10,831 bases of DNA from an uncultured Ruminococcus sp. (GTDB taxonomy: Bacteria > Bacillota > Clostridia > Oscillospirales > Ruminococcaceae), in NCBI GenBank assembly GCA_947177935.1, contig CAMWWG010000017.1, forward strand, positions 1-10,831, given 5' to 3'. The position numbers were made by a program, and so were the translations under genes. The notes under the pieces are model-generated. The model did not search any database. It saw only the letters and a list, made by a program, of their open reading frames with translations, and was not told the DNA's origin. Positions 7,235 through 10,831 of the stretch are shown here, piece by piece. Positions within the stretch are counted from its first letter, which is position 1, and the number at the start of each line of letters is the position of its first letter.

Positions 7235-7263
7235 TTGACAGAAAATCATATCTGTGATATACT
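7235..7263 (+). promoter_or_regulatory. Near-consensus sigma-A promoter for ispD-ispF
   Basis: A perfect TTGACA (7235-7240) is followed after 17 nt by TATACT (7258-7263), with an extended TG at 7255-7256. A second hexamer, TATAAT (7264-7269), overlaps downstream but has poor spacing. The start point would be near 7270, leaving an AT-rich leader of about 64 nt with repeated TACTTATTT and the ribosome site AAGGA at 7320-7324. The promoter begins only 10 nt after the flippase stop, and no terminator intervenes. Confidence 0.85.
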
Positions 7264-7333
7264 TATAATATACTTATTTACTTATTTAATAATAAATAAT
7301 AGCGTAAATTTAAAATCATAAGGACGGATTTTT

Positions 7334-8056
7334 ATGTCAGAGATTTTTAAAAATACAGAAACACACAGACCTGATACTTCCGCGATTTTGGTCTGTGCCG
7401 GAAACGCCTCCCGGATGAACGGTATTAATAAAATTCTGATGCCGCTCGGCAATTCCAACGTGATCGGTGTCTGTATGCAGGCATTTCAGAAATGCCCGGA
7501 TGTTGCTGAAATCATCATTGTGACAAAACCAGAATCCGCACAGATCATCCGGGAAACAGCGCAAAATTTACAGATTTCCAAATTAAAGGAAATCACGGAC
7601 GGCGGTGCAACCCGGCAGGAAAGCGTCATGCAGGGACTCCGGCTTGTCTCAAAATCCACGGATTATATTGCAATTCATGACGGCGCACGACCGCTTGTCA
7701 AGCCGGAACACATCACAAAAGTAATCCATGATGCCAGAGTGTTCGGCGGTGCGACCCTCGGCGTTCCTGTCAAAGATACGATTAAAACTGTGGATGACGG
7801 ATTAATTACAGATACGCCCCCACGTTCTTCCCTTTGGATTACACAGACACCCCAGGTATTCCGGAAACGGCTTTATTTTGAAGCCGTTGATTTTGCGCTG
7901 GAACATCACCTGAATTTCACGGATGACTGCCAGTTAATTGAATCCATCGGCGGAAAAATCTGCATGACAGCCGGTGATTATACCAATATTAAAATCACAA
8001 CACCCGAAGACCGGGCAATTGCGGAGGTGCTTTCTCAAAATTATGAGTCAGAATGA
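7334..8056 (+). CDS. ispD: 2-C-methyl-D-erythritol 4-phosphate cytidylyltransferase
   Basis: This 240-residue cytoplasmic enzyme joins MEP and CTP to give CDP-ME and pyrophosphate, the third step of the non-mevalonate isoprenoid pathway. The nucleotide-binding N-terminus reads [10 protein letters not shown] with Arg27 and then Lys33, matching the catalytic Arg/Lys pair, although the usual GxGxRM and PKQ are relaxed to GNASRM and NK. Further signatures are GGATRQESV (90-98), HDGARPLV (115-122), VPVKDTIK (144-151), TQTPQVFR (170-177) and NIKITTPED with Lys220. It begins 9 nt after AAGGA, and its stop lies inside the ispF reading frame (14-nt overlap), so the two are cotranslated but not fused. 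A 15-residue N-terminal extension precedes the core. Confidence 0.95.
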   Translation: MSEIFKNTETHRPDTSAILVCAGNASRMNGINKILMPLGNSNVIGVCMQAFQKCPDVAEIIIVTKPESAQIIRETAQNLQISKLKEITDGGATRQESVMQGLRLVSKSTDYIAIHDGARPLVKPEHITKVIHDARVFGGATLGVPVKDTIKTVDDGLITDTPPRSSLWITQTPQVFRKRLYFEAVDFALEHHLNFTDDCQLIESIGGKICMTAGDYTNIKITTPEDRAIAEVLSQNYESE

Positions 8057-8555
8057 AACCAACGAAAATAAAAATGCGATCCGGATCGGACATGGCTATG
8101 ACGTACACAGACTTGTCCCGGAACGGAAATTAATTCTCGGCGGCGTGGAAATCCCTCACACACTGGGATTACTCGGGCATTCTGATGCGGATGTGTTATT
8201 ACATGCCATTTCAGATGCGCTTCTGGGAGCGCTTGCCCTCGGCGATATCGGGAAACATTTCCCGGATACAGACCCGGCATATAAGAACGCCGACAGCCTG
8301 GAATTATTAAAACATGTGATTTCTCTGATAGAAAAACAAAATTACACGCTCGGCAATCTGGATGCGATTATCATCGCACAGAAACCGAAATTAGCAGATT
8401 ACATTCCGGAAATGCGCCGGAATATTGCGCAGGTCTGTCATGCGGATCTCTCCCAGATCAGCATTAAGGCAACCACAGAAGAACGGCTTGGCTTTACCGG
8501 TGAAGAAAAAGGGATTTCCGCCCACTGCGTAGCACTGCTGATTCACTGCACATAA
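8043..8555 (+). CDS. ispF: 2-C-methyl-D-erythritol 2,4-cyclodiphosphate synthase
   Basis: This 170-residue enzyme cyclises CDP-ME 2-phosphate to MEcPP with release of CMP, the fifth MEP-pathway step; the family is a trimer with a zinc site. Metal ligands Asp20 and His22 lie in GYDVHRL, and His54 in [12 protein letters not shown] (45-56). FPDTDP (73-78) and [10 protein letters not shown] (144-153) line the active site. About 12 polar residues precede the usual start ([10 protein letters not shown]). ATG 8043 is preferred over the upstream in-frame start, which would place about 23 extra residues inside ispD; GGAGG lies about 14 nt upstream. IspE, needed between IspD and IspF, is not in the window. 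Confidence 0.96.
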   Translation: MSQNETNENKNAIRIGHGYDVHRLVPERKLILGGVEIPHTLGLLGHSDADVLLHAISDALLGALALGDIGKHFPDTDPAYKNADSLELLKHVISLIEKQNYTLGNLDAIIIAQKPKLADYIPEMRRNIAQVCHADLSQISIKATTEERLGFTGEEKGISAHCVALLIHCT

Positions 8556-8608
8556 TCCGGAATCCCGTCATATCATATAGTATTATTTTCAAGAGAGGTG
8601 ATACAATT

Positions 8609-8830
8609 ATGATATGTATGGCGGTTCTGCCGTCGGACACGTTTGCGCACAAGGCACAGCGCATTCTGACCGCAAACGGCTATTCCTGCGAGATGATCCG
8701 CACGACCAGTCAGCAAGACGGCTGCATTTTCGGAATCAGAATTCACGGCGATCCGGAACAGATCCGGGCGCTGCTGCAACGAGGGAATGTCCCTGTGAAA
8801 AGCATCCGGATGGAACGTGATGACACATGA
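8609..8830 (+). CDS. DUF3343 putative sulfur/selenium carrier-like protein
   Basis: This 73-residue protein resembles DUF3343 (Pfam now names the family a putative Se/S carrier). The pattern is a short strand, the helix AHKAQRILTANGY (13-25), a second strand, then a Gly-Cys-x-Phe-Gly motif (GCIFG, 38-42) and a C-terminal helix-strand ending PVKSI. Cys39 corresponds to the conserved cysteine region and is the candidate sulfur/selenium-carrying residue; Cys27 is a second thiol. AGAGGTG lies about 8 nt before the ATG, which supports translation. The stop overlaps the start of the desulfurase gene by 4 nt (ATGA), the arrangement expected of partner proteins. Carrier function is inferred from the family name and context; family assignment is by eye. 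Confidence 0.78.
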   Translation: MICMAVLPSDTFAHKAQRILTANGYSCEMIRTTSQQDGCIFGIRIHGDPEQIRALLQRGNVPVKSIRMERDDT

Positions 8831-9987
8831 TGATAAATACTGTGAATTTCGACAATGCTGCTACCACATTCCCGAAACCGCCGGAAGTCCGGCTTGCTGT
8901 CGAAAAAGCGCTTGTCCGCTACGGCAGTTCCGGCAGAGGCAGTCATCCGATTGCACTGCGTGGCTCAGAACTGATCTACTCTTCCAGAGAAGTGATTTCT
9001 GAATTTTTCGGTGCAGAACCGGAAAATGTGATTTTAACAGCCAACTGCACCCATGCACTGAACATTGCCATCCAGGGAATTGCATCCGTACACCGGAATG
9101 CACATGTGATTATCAGTCAGATGGAGCATAATTCTGTATTAAGACCTGTTTACGCACTTGCGAAAAAAAAGCAGATCCGGTACAGCATTGCAGAAGTAAA
9201 GCCGACAAAATCCGAAACACTAGAAAATTTTGCTAGTCTGATCCGTCCGGATACGATTGCAATCATTGCCACAATTGCAAGCAATGTCACGGGACAGATT
9301 CTTCCCTGGCGGGAAATCGGCGCTCTGTGCCAGGAAAAGAATATCTGTTTTATTGCGGATGGCGCACAAGCCTGCGGCTTACTGCCAATTAATATCCAAT
9401 CCGATCATATTAATATTTTATGCACCGCAGGGCATAAGGCATTATATGGAATTACCGGCACAGGTTTATTGATTTCTGACGGAAAATTTCAGTTACCGCC
9501 GCTGATGCAGGGCGGTTCGGGGAGCATGTCCAATCTGCCGGAAATGCCAGATTTTCTGCCGGATTCCCTGGAAGCCGGAACGCTGAACCTGATCGGGGCG
9601 GCATCCCTGAAAGCCGGAATCGCCTTTGTACAGAAAAAAGGTATTCACACGATTTTCAGATCCGAAAACGCCCTTTGCGAGGCGCTTGGTGAGAGACTCC
9701 GAAAAAATCCAAATATCCTCCTCTACCGGAATCCGGATGCCGGATCTGCGTATGTCCCGATTGTGTCGTTTAACATCCGAAACAGACCCGCAGAGGAAGT
9801 CGCCGCACAACTGAGCCAAAAAGGGTTCTGTCTTCGTGCCGGACTGCACTGCGCTCCCCTGGCGCATTATTTTCTGCACACAATTGAAAATTATCAGGGA
9901 ACTGTCCGTTTTGCGCCGTCAGTATTCTCCGGAATGCCGGACACGCTGCGGCTTGCAGAGGCAATCCAGGAATTAAGTAAAAATTAA
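8827..9987 (+). CDS. Aminotransferase class V, cysteine desulfurase-like
   Basis: This 386-residue PLP enzyme belongs to the SufS/CsdA-type group II cysteine (or selenocysteine) desulfurases. It starts FDNAATTFPKP (8-18), has His101 that stacks on PLP (QMEHNS), Asp178 in IADGAQ, the Schiff-base Lys204 in AGHKALYG, and Cys342 in RAGLHCAPLAH as the persulfide-forming cysteine. Such enzymes take sulfur from cysteine (or selenium from selenocysteine), release alanine and pass the chalcogen to an acceptor. No SufU, SufB or tRNA-thiolation gene is adjacent; the overlapping DUF3343 gene is the likely acceptor. Two adjacent ATGs (8827, 8830) are possible starts; the first overlaps the preceding stop. 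Some family members are annotated simply as aminotransferase V, so the substrate is not certain. Confidence 0.92.
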   Translation: MMINTVNFDNAATTFPKPPEVRLAVEKALVRYGSSGRGSHPIALRGSELIYSSREVISEFFGAEPENVILTANCTHALNIAIQGIASVHRNAHVIISQMEHNSVLRPVYALAKKKQIRYSIAEVKPTKSETLENFASLIRPDTIAIIATIASNVTGQILPWREIGALCQEKNICFIADGAQACGLLPINIQSDHINILCTAGHKALYGITGTGLLISDGKFQLPPLMQGGSGSMSNLPEMPDFLPDSLEAGTLNLIGAASLKAGIAFVQKKGIHTIFRSENALCEALGERLRKNPNILLYRNPDAGSAYVPIVSFNIRNRPAEEVAAQLSQKGFCLRAGLHCAPLAHYFLHTIENYQGTVRFAPSVFSGMPDTLRLAEAIQELSKN

Positions 9988-10000
9988 TAAATAAAATCAT

Positions 10001-10024
10001 ACCGGAGAGCACTTGCTCTCCGGT
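10001..10024 (+). promoter_or_regulatory. GC-rich hairpin in the cdaA leader
   Basis: ACCGGAGAGC (10001-10010) and GCTCTCCGGT (10015-10024) form a perfect 10-bp stem with the tetraloop ACTT, in an otherwise AT-rich 55-nt gap. No T-run follows on the plus strand, so it is not a standard terminator for the desulfurase gene. It ends about 5 nt before the cdaA ribosome site (AGGAAG, starting about 10030). It may be an mRNA processing or translation-control element, or a poor terminator. Confidence 0.55.
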
Positions 10025-10042
10025 CAGAAAGGAAGTGAGCCA

Positions 10043-10615
10043 GTGAATAATCTGCATGAATTTCTTGCCTCCGTGTACAGCGTCATGCACACCATGACTT
10101 TTGTTGATTTTGTCGACATTGCATTATTATCTTATATTATCTATTTTATGCTCAAATTAATCCGTGAAACCAGAGCCGGTCAGTTATTCAAGGGCATTTC
10201 CTTTCTGCTGGTTGTCTATATGATCGGCAAAATTGTAGAACTCAAATCCATTACGTACATTCTGGAACATGTCTTCAACATCGGCATTCTTGCCATTTTA
10301 ATCATGTTTCAGCCCGAAGTCCGCCGTGCTGTCGAAAAACTCGGTCATACCGGTCTGGGTCTGGATACTATTCTGTCTGCATCCAACCGGGAAATGACAA
10401 CAAAATGGTCGCCTGCGATTCAGGCAATCTGTGATTCCTGCGTCGAACTGAGCCGGACATGCACCGGAGCGCTGATCGTCATTGAAAAACAAACAAAACT
10501 CGGTGAACAGATCGAAAACGGCACAATGCTGTCCCCAGTAAAGAACTGTTCGGCAATATCTTCTACCCGAAAACACCCCTGCATGACGGCGCAGTCATCA
10601 TGCGTGACGGAATGA
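10043..10615 (+). CDS. cdaA: CdaA diadenylate cyclase, N-terminal part ending at a frameshift
   Basis: CdaA (DacA) is the membrane-bound enzyme that condenses two ATP into c-di-AMP, a second messenger for potassium, osmolyte and cell-wall homeostasis. Translated from GTG 10043 (AGGAAG about 7 nt upstream) this frame gives 190 residues: three membrane segments (about 22-40, 48-66, 69-90), the linker MFQPEVRRAVEKLG (88-101) and the first half of the DAC domain, ending normally at TGALIVIEKQTKLGEQIENGT (141-161). After MLSP the frame reads nonsense (VKNCSAISSTRK) to a stop at 10613-10615. The proper continuation lies in the -1 frame. A TTG at 10013 is in frame but falls within the leader hairpin, so GTG is preferred. 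As read, the product lacks both catalytic motifs and should be inactive. Confidence 0.85.
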   Translation: MNNLHEFLASVYSVMHTMTFVDFVDIALLSYIIYFMLKLIRETRAGQLFKGISFLLVVYMIGKIVELKSITYILEHVFNIGILAILIMFQPEVRRAVEKLGHTGLGLDTILSASNREMTTKWSPAIQAICDSCVELSRTCTGALIVIEKQTKLGEQIENGTMLSPVKNCSAISSTRKHPCMTAQSSCVTE

Positions 10616-10831
10616 TTCTCGCCGCTGCCTGCTTTCTTCCCAAACCCCAGAAAGAAGAATTAATTAATAAAAAACTTGGTTCCCGCCACCGTGCGGCAAT
10701 TGGCATGAGTGAAAATTCGGATGCAATTGTGATTGTTGTCTCCGAGGAAACGGGACAGATCTCAATCGCAGAAAACGGCAATTTAACCAGGGATTTCAAC
10801 CGGAATTCCCTGGAACAGTTACTAACGGACA
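10534..10831 (+). pseudogene. cdaA: CdaA catalytic C-terminal part in the shifted frame, cut by window end
   Basis: The frame that includes codons at 10534 and 10540 encodes the rest of the DAC domain: KELFGNIFYPKTPLHDGAV with the catalytic DGA at 10585-10593, then LGSRHRAAIG with the ATP-binding RHR at 10684-10692, and IVIVVSEETGQIS. It joins the upstream frame with almost no gap, and runs open to the window edge. Adding one base (for instance one more C in the CCCC at 10533-10536) would fuse both parts as ...GTMLSPSKELFGNIF. From memory B. subtilis CdaA has about two more residues here, so a somewhat larger loss is possible. It has no start or ribosome site of its own. In clostridia cdaA is usually followed by cdaR (YbbR) and glmM, which lie outside this window. 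Confidence 0.85.

Noticed and set aside
7974..8042. Upstream start for ispF inside ispD
   Set aside because: It would add 23 residues that are only a shadow of ispD; the conserved protein begins soon after ATG 8043.
8556..8608. Promoter before the DUF3343 gene
   Set aside because: TATAGT-like hexamers occur, but no -35 element is found at proper spacing, so read-through from ispF is equally likely.
9493..9879. 128-residue open frame opposite the desulfurase gene
   Set aside because: It is an antisense shadow; the sense frame carries all the PLP and catalytic-cysteine motifs.

Overview
The window looks like an ordinary chromosomal segment from a low-to-moderate GC, anaerobic Firmicute, most likely of the Ruminococcus/Oscillospiraceae type. 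That placement rests on three things: strong AGGAGG-type ribosome binding sites and sigma-A-like promoters, very AT-rich spacers between moderately GC-rich genes, and gene content typical of clostridia (MEP isoprenoid genes, a DUF3343 protein beside a cysteine desulfurase, a CdaA-type c-di-AMP synthase, and mazG, HU and rqcP together). No tRNA, rRNA, IS element, CRISPR array, phage gene or toxin-antitoxin pair is visible. No spacer exceeds about 175 bp, so there is little room for an unseen RNA gene.

Left half, minus strand (93-5350): seven genes run leftward with short gaps or overlaps. In transcription order they are a fold-type-I PLP aminotransferase, a 180-residue protein of unknown function, tryptophanyl-tRNA synthetase (trpS), the nucleotide pyrophosphohydrolase mazG, the nucleoid protein HU, a secreted lipoprotein, and the S4-domain ribosome quality-control factor rqcP. 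A good sigma-A promoter (5412-5440) precedes the first gene and could serve all seven. Terminator-like hairpins occupy 11-77, between rqcP and a gene that must approach from the left.

Right half, plus strand (5524-10831): a SpoVB/MurJ-like polysaccharide flippase is divergent from the aminotransferase across a 173-bp AT-rich region that holds a perfect 26-bp palindrome. After it, a near-consensus promoter (7235-7263) starts ispD-ispF, which carry out the third and fifth steps of the MEP isoprenoid pathway. A DUF3343 putative sulfur/selenium carrier and a cysteine-desulfurase-like enzyme follow, with overlapping reading frames. Last comes the membrane-bound diadenylate cyclase gene cdaA, which runs off the right edge.

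The main anomaly is cdaA. Its reading frame breaks near 10533-10539, so the membrane part and the catalytic DGA and RHR motifs lie in different frames. A lost base in a short C run is the simplest reading, but a real mutation or recoding cannot be excluded. The other points worth attention are the unknown gene translationally coupled to trpS, the lipoprotein placed between HU and rqcP, the DUF3343/desulfurase pair, and the palindrome between the divergent genes. I see no convincing evidence of an entirely new multi-gene system.
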